Source of the DNA: Verticillium longisporum
Taxonomy: Eukaryota > Ascomycota > Sordariomycetes > Glomerellales > Plectosphaerellaceae
Direction: 5' to 3'
DNA: 64,000 nucleotides
Assembly: GCA_019188255.1 (NCBI GenBank)
Contig: JAETXT010000010.1
Location: 1,922,001 to 1,986,000, forward strand
In this document: piece by piece, positions 55,698 to 64,000 of the stretch
How positions within the stretch are numbered: position 1 is the stretch's first letter
Layout: every line of letters starts with the position of its first letter
Made by a program: the position numbers and the translations under genes
The notes under the pieces: generated by a model
Databases searched by the model: none
What the model saw: only the letters and a program-made list of their open reading frames with translations
Told to the model about the DNA's origin: nothing

Positions 55698-58433
55698 ATG
55701 ACGACAACCAGCCGCCGCTCGACTGAGAGCCCCTCTCCGGGCTCCCCTAACCCATTCTCGCGAATTGCACACAAACTCGCCGCGCTCCGCCACGATCACG
55801 ACGCCAAAGCCACATCGACCGTCAGCCTCGACCGCGCCCGCAAATCTCCCCGTAACAGCAGCAGCACTACAGACAGCAGTGACAAGGTGCCCCAACTCGA
55901 CCTGCGCAATGGTGTCAATAGCTCCCCCGACGTCCGGCCGAGGGCAAACACTGCCGCCAGCAGTACCTCTTCAACGCCACAAAGCCCGCGAAGTACACCA
56001 AGTCAGCCCAGAACCGACGATGAAGACCCTGAGACCCCCGAGGAGCACAATCGCTATGGCGCAGAGCTCCATCACCCAGCCAAGCTGGTGACGATTGCTG
56101 AAGCGTCCGGCATGCCCGTTGACTCTGTCGTCACATTCAGAGCTCGAATCCACACACAACGCCGAATGTCGAAACATCTCGACTTTCTCCTGTTCAGGGA
56201 TCAAACGCATACCATCCAGGGCGTGCTGTCGCACACTCACCCAAACATGGTACGGTGGGCTCAGCACCTCAATCCCGAGTCCATTGTCCAGGTCACCGGC
56301 ACGCTCCAGAAGCCTGTGCAACATGTTCGCTCGGCATCTCACAGCGGCGTTGAGATCAGTATCGACACCATGTATCTTGTCAGTCCTGCGCATGACTTGG
56401 CGTTCAGCAACTACAAGGCACCGAGCACGATGCACCATCGTCTCGAAGCGCGCGTTCTCGATCTGCGGCATCCAGCAAACCAGGCTCTCTTCAGGGTCCG
56501 CCACACCATCACCCGGACATTTCGCGAATCGCTCGAGAAACAGAACTTCATGGAGATGCACACCCCAAAACTTCAGCCAGCGGCTACGGAGAGCGGCGCC
56601 TCCGTGTTCAAGGTGAACTACTTCGGTCGCAGAGCGTTTCTCGCCCAGAGCCCACAGCTAGCCAAGCAAATGGCCATCTCGGCAGATTTCGGTCGAGTTT
56701 ACGAGGTGCGTTCTTTAGAATACATAACAAACCCAGTTTACAAGAAACTAATGTTTTCACAGATTGGCCCCGTGTTCAGAGCTGAAAATTCAAACACACA
56801 TCGCCACCTCACCGAATACACTGGCCTCGACCTGGAAATGACTATCCAAGACAATTATCATGAGCTCATCAAGGTTCTCGACCGTGTGCTCAAAGACATT
56901 TTCACAGCAGCTCAGGCCATGCCGGAGCTTGATGTGGTCCGCGAGCGATGGCCGAGTTCTCCGATAGAGTGGCTGGAGGAGACTCCAATCATTCCTTTCG
57001 CCCAAGGCATCCAAATGCTGCGCGATGACGGAAGAGATGTCGAAGAGGAGGATTTAAGCACTCGCGACGAAATTCGTCTCGGTGAGCTCGTCAAAGAAAA
57101 GTACAAGACCGACTACTACATCCTCGACAAATTCCCAAAGAGCGCGCGCCCGTTCTATACGCACAAGGCGGAGGACCCTAAGTGGACCAACTCTTTCGAT
57201 ATTTTCGTCCGAGGACAAGAGATCTGCACTGGTGGCCAACGCATCAATGATGCGGCAGAACTACGGGCAAGCATGGTAGATGCTGGCATATCCGAGGACG
57301 ACATGGCCGAGTACCTTACTGCGTTCGACCTAGGAGTACCCCCCCATGGTGGCGCAGGATTGGGCCTGGACCGACTTGTGACCCTTCTTCTCAACCTCGG
57401 CGATATTCGATACGCGACGCTCTTCCATCGTGACCCGAAATCGCTGCCGGCGCGTCCTCCCGGTCTGCCACACCCCAACGCCGACACGACAAAGCCGCGG
57501 CCTGGTCATGACTTCCCAGCCCTAGAAGACCTCATCGCCAACTATGGCGACGCCTCCAACACCTCATGGCTTGATGATCGATTCCAGATCTGGCGTCACC
57601 ACACCGGTGCGGCGGTTGGGTACGTGAAGCAAGGAAGGCTTGCCATGGTCATTGGCGATCCTCTCTGTGACATGCGCCAGTATGCCGAAGTCATTCCGGC
57701 CTTCATCGACTTCACGGCACGTGAGCTTAAGCTGACACCGATTTGGATGCTCGTATCAGAGGAGGTTCACGAAGTTCTTGGCCACGAATTGGGATGGCGC
57801 ACCCTCAGCTGCACAGAGGAACAGCGTACTGATGCCGACCAGCACACGGGACCCCACGGCCAACTTGCTCGCCGGGTTGAGCGTGAGGGTGTCAAGATTC
57901 GCGAACTTCGACCTGACAGCGCGTTCATTGACCGCGCCAACACAGCAATTGAAGCTTGGAGATCGACGCGCAAGGGCAAGCAAGTTCATCTGACAGAGAT
58001 CCGGCCCTGGGTGGATATGTCGCATCGTCGCTATTTCGCTGCCGAGAAGGGCGACCAAGTCCACGGGCTTGTTGTGCTGGCGCAACTAGCCCCCAGGCAC
58101 GGTTGGCAGGTCAAGTGGGCGCTCGACTTCCCCGGCGCGCCAAACGGCACCATTGATGTACTCATTGAGACAGCTCTGGCGAGCATCACTGGCTCCGTCA
58201 CGTTTGGTGTCGGTGCCGCGGACAAGCTGACACCGGGTGAGCAGCTACACGGAACGAGGGCCAAGTTCCTGGCGAAGACGTACGAGGCTATTGTCAAGAG
58301 CCTAGGCTTGAACAGAAAGACAGAGTTTAGGAGAAAGTTTGGAGTGCTAGGGGAGCAGGTTTACATTTGTTACCCGAAGCACGACGTCACTCTGAAGGAC
58401 TTGAGAGATGTGGTTAAGTTCTTTGAGGATTAG
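55698..58433 (+). CDS. erdS: AspRS-DUF2156 fusion, ergosteryl-3beta-O-L-aspartate synthase
   Basis: Exons are 55698-56705 and 56763-58433. The 57 bp intron (GTGCGT...TCACAG, AACTAAT branch) restores FGRVYEIGPVFRAENSNTHR, class II motif 2 of AspRS; the product is about 892 residues. A disordered N-terminus of 110 residues precedes an OB-fold tRNA-binding domain (about 140-235, VVTFRARIHTQ, HLDFLLFRDQ). The AspRS catalytic domain follows (about 245-575) with LAQSPQLAKQM, EYTGLDLEM, GGQRINDAAEL and motif 3 GAGLGLDRLV. The C-terminal 300 residues are a DUF2156/LPG-synthase-type acyltransferase domain (FQIWRHHTGAAVGYVKQGRL, ALDFPGAPNGTIDVLIETAL, FGVLGEQVYICYP), as in bacterial MprF/aaPGS. This fusion is the ErdS architecture: it charges tRNA-Asp and transfers Asp to the 3-OH of ergosterol. 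Divergent from the hydrolase gene at 54035. It is not the housekeeping AspRS. Confidence 0.93.
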   Translation: MTTTSRRSTESPSPGSPNPFSRIAHKLAALRHDHDAKATSTVSLDRARKSPRNSSSTTDSSDKVPQLDLRNGVNSSPDVRPRANTAASSTSSTPQSPRSTPSQPRTDDEDPETPEEHNRYGAELHHPAKLVTIAEASGMPVDSVVTFRARIHTQRRMSKHLDFLLFRDQTHTIQGVLSHTHPNMVRWAQHLNPESIVQVTGTLQKPVQHVRSASHSGVEISIDTMYLVSPAHDLAFSNYKAPSTMHHRLEARVLDLRHPANQALFRVRHTITRTFRESLEKQNFMEMHTPKLQPAATESGASVFKVNYFGRRAFLAQSPQLAKQMAISADFGRVYEVRSLEYITNPVYKKLMFSQIGPVFRAENSNTHRHLTEYTGLDLEMTIQDNYHELIKVLDRVLKDIFTAAQAMPELDVVRERWPSSPIEWLEETPIIPFAQGIQMLRDDGRDVEEEDLSTRDEIRLGELVKEKYKTDYYILDKFPKSARPFYTHKAEDPKWTNSFDIFVRGQEICTGGQRINDAAELRASMVDAGISEDDMAEYLTAFDLGVPPHGGAGLGLDRLVTLLLNLGDIRYATLFHRDPKSLPARPPGLPHPNADTTKPRPGHDFPALEDLIANYGDASNTSWLDDRFQIWRHHTGAAVGYVKQGRLAMVIGDPLCDMRQYAEVIPAFIDFTARELKLTPIWMLVSEEVHEVLGHELGWRTLSCTEEQRTDADQHTGPHGQLARRVEREGVKIRELRPDSAFIDRANTAIEAWRSTRKGKQVHLTEIRPWVDMSHRRYFAAEKGDQVHGLVVLAQLAPRHGWQVKWALDFPGAPNGTIDVLIETALASITGSVTFGVGAADKLTPGEQLHGTRAKFLAKTYEAIVKSLGLNRKTEFRRKFGVLGEQVYICYPKHDVTLKDLRDVVKFFED

Positions 58434-61400
58434 ACCAGGTGTGGAATTCACGTGGGGTGCGCGGCGTCCGGTTTGTATTTCGAACCAACGGCGATTGTTA
58501 GTTATAGCAAGCAGTGTTTGGTACTTGTAGTCGTTCCATTGAACGACATGGATGAAGTCTTATTAAATGATTAACTACATATTATCATTACCTCCCCGTT
58601 ATGCTGAATACAATTAGATAACCGGCCTTACATGAGTGGCATCTGGTCGGTAACTGGCAAGCGATTGCAAGAATCACACTGGGTAAATCAGAAGTCGCTT
58701 ACGTAGAGTGAAGACTATGATAACTGCCGACTCCGGGAAAAAGGTCGGTGAGGAGGGGTTGGTCCTTGTGGGGTGGACTGGTCAAACCTTGACGTTTTTA
58801 GCCTCGCGCGGGCAGAGATCTGTCCAACACCGATATGGAGCCCGAGAAGGATGGAATGGCTCCGTGGCCTCGAATGCCCACCTGCAGAGTCAATGCGATT
58901 TCTAGCGTGAACCTGCTCAGGCTCGCTCTTCTAGCCCACGGCGCAAGTTCACGTAGCCTTCGCAGAAACAGATGAAGCTCCGCTGGCTTTTCTGTCACGA
59001 GATGAGTACTAGCACACAGAACCATCCCATGGCCTCCACGTCACAGCAGGCCCGAGCGATCCGGCTTTGGGCATGCGCTTGGACGTGGTGGCTTATGTTC
59101 CGGTCGGTCTTTGAACTCTACGGGCATGTGACATTTACCGCTCGCCCTGCCTCTCACCCTATACGCTATACGCTGTCGATTCATCGATGTATGTCCGGCT
59201 TGGCCAGGACGATGGGATCGCTGCGCCATGTTCAATGATCCCACCAAGCAAGCGTGCACATCAATATCTACCACCCCGGCCATCCTCACTCTGTCTAATA
59301 GACTTTCCACACTGATGCAAGTGGCTGGTGCTGACGCGTTTTTGCCGTAGACACAAGTACTGATGCTAGGAGGTGATCAGGTGAACTCGGCTTCAAGCCC
59401 CGTGCTGTCTGAGGTCGTAAAACGCGTCCCATGGTCAAGAACCACCATATTTGATCTCCTCTCGTGTTCTCTTCTACAGCTTCCGCACAGCGGTCTCGGC
59501 CTAGTTAAGCGGCATGGCATGATTCGTTGTCAGGTGGGCGAACAGCACGCAGAAATAGGTTCCTCCAGGCAACGAACGAATCGAACCCTCTGCCACGAAA
59601 GTACTGGTGACTCGATCCGCTCGATTCCACACGCTCCTCGATCGAGAATCTGAGGAAAGAGGGGAGGGAGGAAGGAGATGCGTGCGGTCAAAGTGGCGCC
59701 ATCTTGAAAAGCGTCCACTTCGTGCAGGGAATGGAGCTTCACGAGCTGTCAAGCCTTGTGGGCACGTCTGAGAGCAGGCGATCCCAGATTTTGCGATGTT
59801 GACAAGCCGCACAGCACAGACAACCCGGCGCCCTGTTTTTCTGGGGTGCATAGAGGCATTGGTGTTCGCGCGTCTTGAATAAGCCTGATAAGTGCTGAGG
59901 TTTTAGAAGTTCAGGATCACATGTAAAATACATTAAATCATGATTTGTTCTTGAATGGTTTGCGCAGAACTTTCTAGTATCCAGGGGCGGCAGCATGTGG
60001 CGGGCGGCCAGTTAACGCCAACCTCTTGATTGATCCGCTCCCTCGGGCATAAGGAGCGCGGCCGACGTCTCGATTGCGCAAACGTGTCGCAACAATTGCC
60101 CCTTTCTTGTTGGACTTGGTCACACAAAGCGCAAAGAACGCCACGGAGTGTGTGCCTCGCGCAGGCGTTGGGTTCCCCTCCATCGGAACAGCTAGCAAAG
60201 CCTAGAAGGCCCGCGTCCCCGAGTAATCCTCACTGCCTGAGAAGCCATCGGCAGTGTCAGTCGACCCGGGTTTTCCCACGTTCCAGAACACTTCTGTGCG
60301 AGCCGCAGCGCCAAACCAGCTGCAAAGCGACGACTCAGAAAAGTCGAAGAAGCCCCACCTCCGATGACGGTGTTCCGTCGCCGGTCACGGTATCTGGGCC
60401 GTGGTGCAGTGGCCGGTTGTTTGCCAGGAGAAAACTCAGACTCCCCAAGGCCGGACCGACAAGTCCAACCGTCGGCTTCGAGAACCACTCATGTCGCCGC
60501 GATGACTGGGAAAGGTGGCCCTCGCTCCTCCAGCTCCGAAATTCTGGGTACTTTCTATCTACTGGCCCCCTCATTCATCACGTCAAAGGCTGGGTCAGAG
60601 GCCGGCGCCGGGAGCCGGCTGTTTTGGCTTTCTCCGCAGCGAATCACGGGCCTCATCCAGACGAGACGCCCGTTTCGGCGTTACGCCGCCTTTGTCGGCA
60701 CCACTTTCGGTCTTCAGTCCGGTGTGCGCCGCCGAGTCGAGGGTGGGCCTGTGAATGGAACTGGTGGCGTCAAGCCGTGGGCGCGCAAGGCGCGTTCCTG
60801 CGCTGCTGCACGGCATCCCACGCTGTCACCCACGGCGTGCCTGGCGCGATGCTGTTTCCGGCGACAAAGTCGCGGCACCTGCGGGAATTTTCCAGGGGTG
60901 GAGGCGCAGGGGCGTTCCAGGTTCTCCTCTCCCTCTTCCTCCCTTTGGCATTCTTCGCTTCTCCTCCGAACGGCCGGTAGAACATGGCGAACACGCTTTA
61001 CCGGTCCACCAAGGGGGTCCGCCTAACACCAGCGGCGTGACGATTCATGACGGTGGCTAACGGGTCCGCGTGGAGTTTTCGACTCGTGGCCCCGGGCCTA
61101 GAAGCCTTTCTCCTCACCAACTGGATCTCGGCAGCTGTTTCCTGAGGAATCGATCCCTTTCTCCGTCTTACCGAGATCCAGCCTTTTTCGCAAATGCGGA
61201 GGTAGTAAAGGGGAGAAAGGAGGGGAAAGCAATGTGAGAAGGAAAAAAAGTCTGAAAGAAACTCGTTGGTGCTGTGGTCTTGGTTTGTTCCTTGTTCAGG
61301 AAAGCAAGCACACGTTCATTGTATTTAACCCGAGGGGGATCCTCGACTTCAAAGCTTCTGTTTCTGCTCATCATCACACACAACACTTTCAATCCTTTTC

Positions 61401-61589
61401 TCTCTCCAGTCTCTGCCTCAGCTTCGACAGCTTCAGGACAAGTCATCATTCCTTTTTGACTTTCCATCACGGTATCAACCACTTCAACTATCATCGCAGA
61501 GCGTTGAGAGACACTTGTCCCACCGACAAAAATCAACTTACTTTTCCAAACGAGGACCTTCTTGCTTCTTTCCCTTCCCTACCATCAAC
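58434..61589. other. Long intergenic region, GC-rich in its last third
   Basis: No gene is supported. Between 60.0 and 61.06 kb all three plus frames stay open for long stretches because the DNA is GC-rich and stop-poor; no domain or exon logic is seen. From 61,230 to 61,589 the plus strand is C/T-rich leader-like sequence for the gene at 61590. Confidence 0.5.
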
Positions 61590-62257
61590 ATGTTCACCAC
61601 CATCACTGCTCTTCTCGCCGCCTCGGCCACCCTTGTCTCCGGCGCTAGCATCCCTGCGCGCCGTGCCACCAAGGGCTCTGCCTCCATCACCCCCACGACC
61701 AGTACTCGTCTTCCATCGGCGTCCTTGGCTGCAAGATCAACACCAACCGTGTCGCCTACTGGCCTGGCGCTCCTGGCTGCGACGACCTCTGCGTCAAGGT
61801 CTCCCACGGCGGCCGCAGCCTCAACCTGCTGCGCATCGACTCCTCGGCCGGCGCCCATGACATCTCCTACGATGCCTGGAACTACCTCGCCTTTCGTTCC
61901 CCCGCCACTGACGGCCCCCTCATGGGCGGCGTCGTCGACATGGACTACGAGATCGTCTCCATGTCCGAGTGCAAGGACCTCCTCGACGACGGCAAGCTGC
62001 CCCTCACCGCCGCCAACAGCATGAACTATGTTGCGGCCTGTCTCGCCGACACCAGCTCCTGGGCCGGCAAGAACCACGTTCTCTACAACATTGGCAACGC
62101 CGTCTGCACCGTCGGCCACGACGAGGTCTGCAAGCTCGACCTCGCCGTCAGCAACCAGCCCTCGTGCCCTCACACCCTTGGCGCCGTTGACGCCCTCAAG
62201 GGCAACGAGGTCAAGAACATTGCCTACGGCACTGGCAAGGTCTCTGTCGCTCTGTGA
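61590..62257 (+). CDS. Small secreted Cys-containing protein, one-base frameshift
   Basis: The ATG at 61590 opens a signal peptide (MFTTITALLAASATLVSGAS) followed by RRATKGSASITP. There the frame is lost at a run of five C (61690-61694). The next frame continues as HDQYSSSIGVLGCKINTNRV, GAPGCDDLCVKVSHGGRSLN, AHDISYDAWNYL and MDYEIVSMSECKDLLDDGKL. NSMNYVAACLADTSSWAGKN, VGHDEVCKLD and PSCPHTLGAVDAL follow, with the stop at 62257. Six C instead of five would give one protein of about 222 residues with eight mature-part cysteines. No splice pair joins the frames. The mature part looks like a widespread fungal secreted family whose name I cannot give with confidence. Either the base is missing in the assembly, or this is a recent pseudogene. 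Confidence 0.78.
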
Positions 62258-63282
62258 GCACGGGGCCTCTGCATAGCATGCATGACATGAATTTTTATGA
62301 CATAGATATCAGGATAAACATACAGGATATAGGATATGGGATACAGGATACTTGGCACAGGACAGGCGTTTTTTTGATGACAATACACTCTTTACCTGAA
62401 AGCTCGGTCCCCGCTTGATGGCGCTTCATGTTGGTGATACATCTTGTAGTGTTTCCATTGATTCTAGAGTTACGAGCCGATAAAGCAACGTTGGCGTCGG
62501 CCATCATGATGATGCGATCAAGATCGCTGATTTGTGATGGAGATTAACAGTCCATGGGAACGCAGTGTATCCCGCTACTTTGATGGGTCAAAGCGAGCTG
62601 AATGAACCATTATACACATATGGCCTGCTTGTCGTCGAAGCCCCGCCTTGGAGGTAGCCAATCGATCCATTTTGGCAAATTAGGCATTTGAACAATAAAG
62701 TATTACAGTTAGTGCCATCACTGTAATGGTGATTGAATGGGAGGCCCGGCAACTCCATGACCTTTGAATGAGGCTTCGGAATTCGGTTGTTCGGAGTACA
62801 GACCTCTGACGGTCAGACGGCAGGGAACAGTCTTGGCACCTTCCACGCCACATGTCAGCATTTGGCCGGACCTTTCAAGTTGCAGAAATGTCACCTTCCA
62901 CCGCCGACAGCGTCCTCGTAGTAGCCAAGGCGTAGCAGGTGTTGTACATCTTGCCACTCGCAGAACTTGCTTCCTTTCACTTTACCCACCTGATACGTGG
63001 AATAGGATGCCAATGAGGCCAGCAGGAAAAGGGGAGAGCTTGCGCGCGGACCAAGATCACCATTGTAGAGGTGGGCGAGAGAGCAAGAGCCATGCCACCT
63101 GTCCCCTAGCAGTGTCAGTCAAGACTCACTGACGGACCGTTGTTTACCGTAGAACAGGCCTCAAAGTGCGATGTCCTCGCGCATCAACGCGCATGCACGC
63201 AACCGAAGGCCTGCACAACCAGCCTAAGAACAGACGCTTGATGCTATTATAACATACGCTACAGTCATTACAATATCTATCG
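62258..63282. other. Convergent intergenic region
   Basis: Space between the 3' ends of the secreted-protein gene (plus) and the chitosanase gene (minus). It contains an imperfect GGATA(C/T)A repeat at about 62,312-62,352. No gene is supported. Confidence 0.5.
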
Positions 63283-64000
63283 TCACAGAATCAGAGCTCC
63301 AGCCACGGTGGCTACCGCTCCGTAGACAAGCCAACTGCCGACGCTCGTGCGACATGGGGCAGCGCTGCCGATGCGCTCGACGAGCTTATTGCCGCGCTCG
63401 GTAATGCTCTCCTGGAAGACTGTGGCGTTGTTGGCAGCCCAGTCGGCGCCGTCGTTGCCTGGGACTGCGTCGCTGCCGGTGAACGCGATGAAGAGGACGT
63501 CGTTGTCGTCGTGGCCGTTGTCGCCGTTCATGCTGTTGCCAAAGCACAGCGTCGCCAAGGAGATGGAGGCCTCACCGACCATGGCCTCGTCGCCGTCGTC
63601 ACCGTTCGTGTCGCCCCAGATGCCGTAGTACTGCGTTCGTCAGCGATAGCCGCTCGATACATCCATTGTCCGCGACTGGTTGTGGCGAAATAAGAGAGAA
63701 GAGGGGGGAAACATACGAGCTGGTCATTGCAGACAACGGCCATGATGCTCAGCGGCTCAATGCCATGGGCGCTGGGGTCAAAGGTCGGCCACCCCTTCTT
63801 GTTCTCCTCGCTTTCGTTGCCAAAGACGACGTAGGGGTGGACGTTGGCGTCGAGGTCGGTCTGGTTGGCGCCATAACTTTGAAGATCCTCCTGGAAACTC
63901 GTCTGCGACTGCGTATCGCCGGACGACCCACAGCGACCGTCGTCAGCAGGCCCACCCTGGATTCCGTCACAGTCGATGTCCAAATTGACAAGCTCGCCGT
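63283..64000 (-). CDS. Fungal GH75 chitosanase (3' part only)
   Basis: Visible exons on the minus strand are 64000-63717 (open at the window edge) and 63630-63283, joined across an 86 bp intron (GTATGT...CGCAG). About 210 C-terminal residues are seen. GH75 is recognisable from DIDCDGIQGGPADDGRCGSS, QTSFQEDLQSYG, ANVHPYVVFGNE, WPTFDPSAHGIEPLSIMAVV and, after the intron, YYGIWGDTNGDDG and MVGEASISLATLCFG. The Asp and Glu residues used as acid/base in Fusarium-type chitosanase lie in these conserved segments. The enzyme cuts beta-1,4 bonds in chitosan outside the cell. The chain ends in a hydrophobic stretch (SWLVYGAVATVAGALIL) after small residues, which looks like a GPI-attachment signal. Start and signal peptide lie beyond 64000. 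Confidence 0.9.

Noticed and set aside
55698..58433. Housekeeping aspartyl- or lysyl-tRNA synthetase
   Set aside because: The 300-residue DUF2156 domain at the C-terminus and the long disordered N-terminus are not part of housekeeping synthetases.
60030..61026. Overlapping plus-strand frames of 316 and 220 codons
   Set aside because: Two or three frames stay open over the same stop-poor GC-rich DNA; none has a coherent domain or exon structure.
61640..61700. Intron as explanation for the frame change in the secreted protein
   Set aside because: The possible 40-bp GT-AG pair gives the wrong frame and removes conserved residues; a missing C in the C run is simpler.
1..64000. CRISPR arrays, bacterial operons, ribosomal RNA genes
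   Set aside because: No spaced direct repeats, no ribosome-binding-site logic and no rRNA-like conserved blocks were seen; the gene structures are eukaryotic.

Overview
The window reads as nuclear DNA of a filamentous ascomycete (Pezizomycotina, most likely Sordariomycetes). Genes are interrupted by short 50-100 bp GT-AG introns with CTRAC-like branch points and C-rich codon use. There is a split elongator tRNA-Met, and the gene content is typically mycelial: GH6, GH16 Crh-type and GH75 enzymes, small secreted proteins, a Dal5-type permease, and an AspRS-DUF2156 fusion. I see no operons, CRISPR arrays or bacterial signals.

Left part (1-24.5 kb). The window opens inside an Old Yellow Enzyme gene on the minus strand, followed by a long non-coding stretch. 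Next come a Pro/Gln-rich single-pass membrane protein (4.0-5.5 kb), a secreted GH6 cellobiohydrolase without a carbohydrate-binding module (8.1-9.3 kb) and the mitochondrial Atm1-type ABC transporter (9.9-12.1 kb). A Dal5-family permease (minus) and a TauD-type dioxygenase (plus) then diverge from an 866 bp promoter that carries a perfect match to the CYS3/MetR sulfur-regulator site. I read this pair as a sulfonate uptake and desulfonation module. A secreted cupin, a Pho89-type phosphate symporter and a small conserved protein follow.

Middle part (24.5-43 kb). This holds a Ctr copper transporter, an 8-cysteine secreted protein with four exons, a secreted beta-rich protein of unknown function, and a secreted calcineurin-like phosphatase whose intron probably uses a GC donor. 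Two broken genes lie back to back: an unidentified decayed gene and a 5'-truncated sulfatase. An intron-containing tRNA-Met, a secreted HNH-type nuclease, and a Crh-type cell-wall transglycosylase with a single-base frameshift complete this part.

Right part (43-64 kb). A large Sec7-PH Arf exchange factor is followed by the most notable locus. At 55.7-58.4 kb an aspartyl-tRNA synthetase is fused to a DUF2156 acyl-transfer domain, the architecture of ergosteryl-3beta-O-L-aspartate synthase (ErdS). Divergent from it at 52.7-54.0 kb is an HSL-type alpha/beta hydrolase that I propose is the matching deacylase (ErdH). Together they would attach aspartate from Asp-tRNA to ergosterol and remove it. 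The window ends with a small secreted protein interrupted by a one-base deletion in a C run, and the 3' part of a GH75 chitosanase.

Gene models were spliced by eye from GT/GC...AG signals, branch points and frame continuity. Family assignments come from visible motifs and general knowledge, not from a search.
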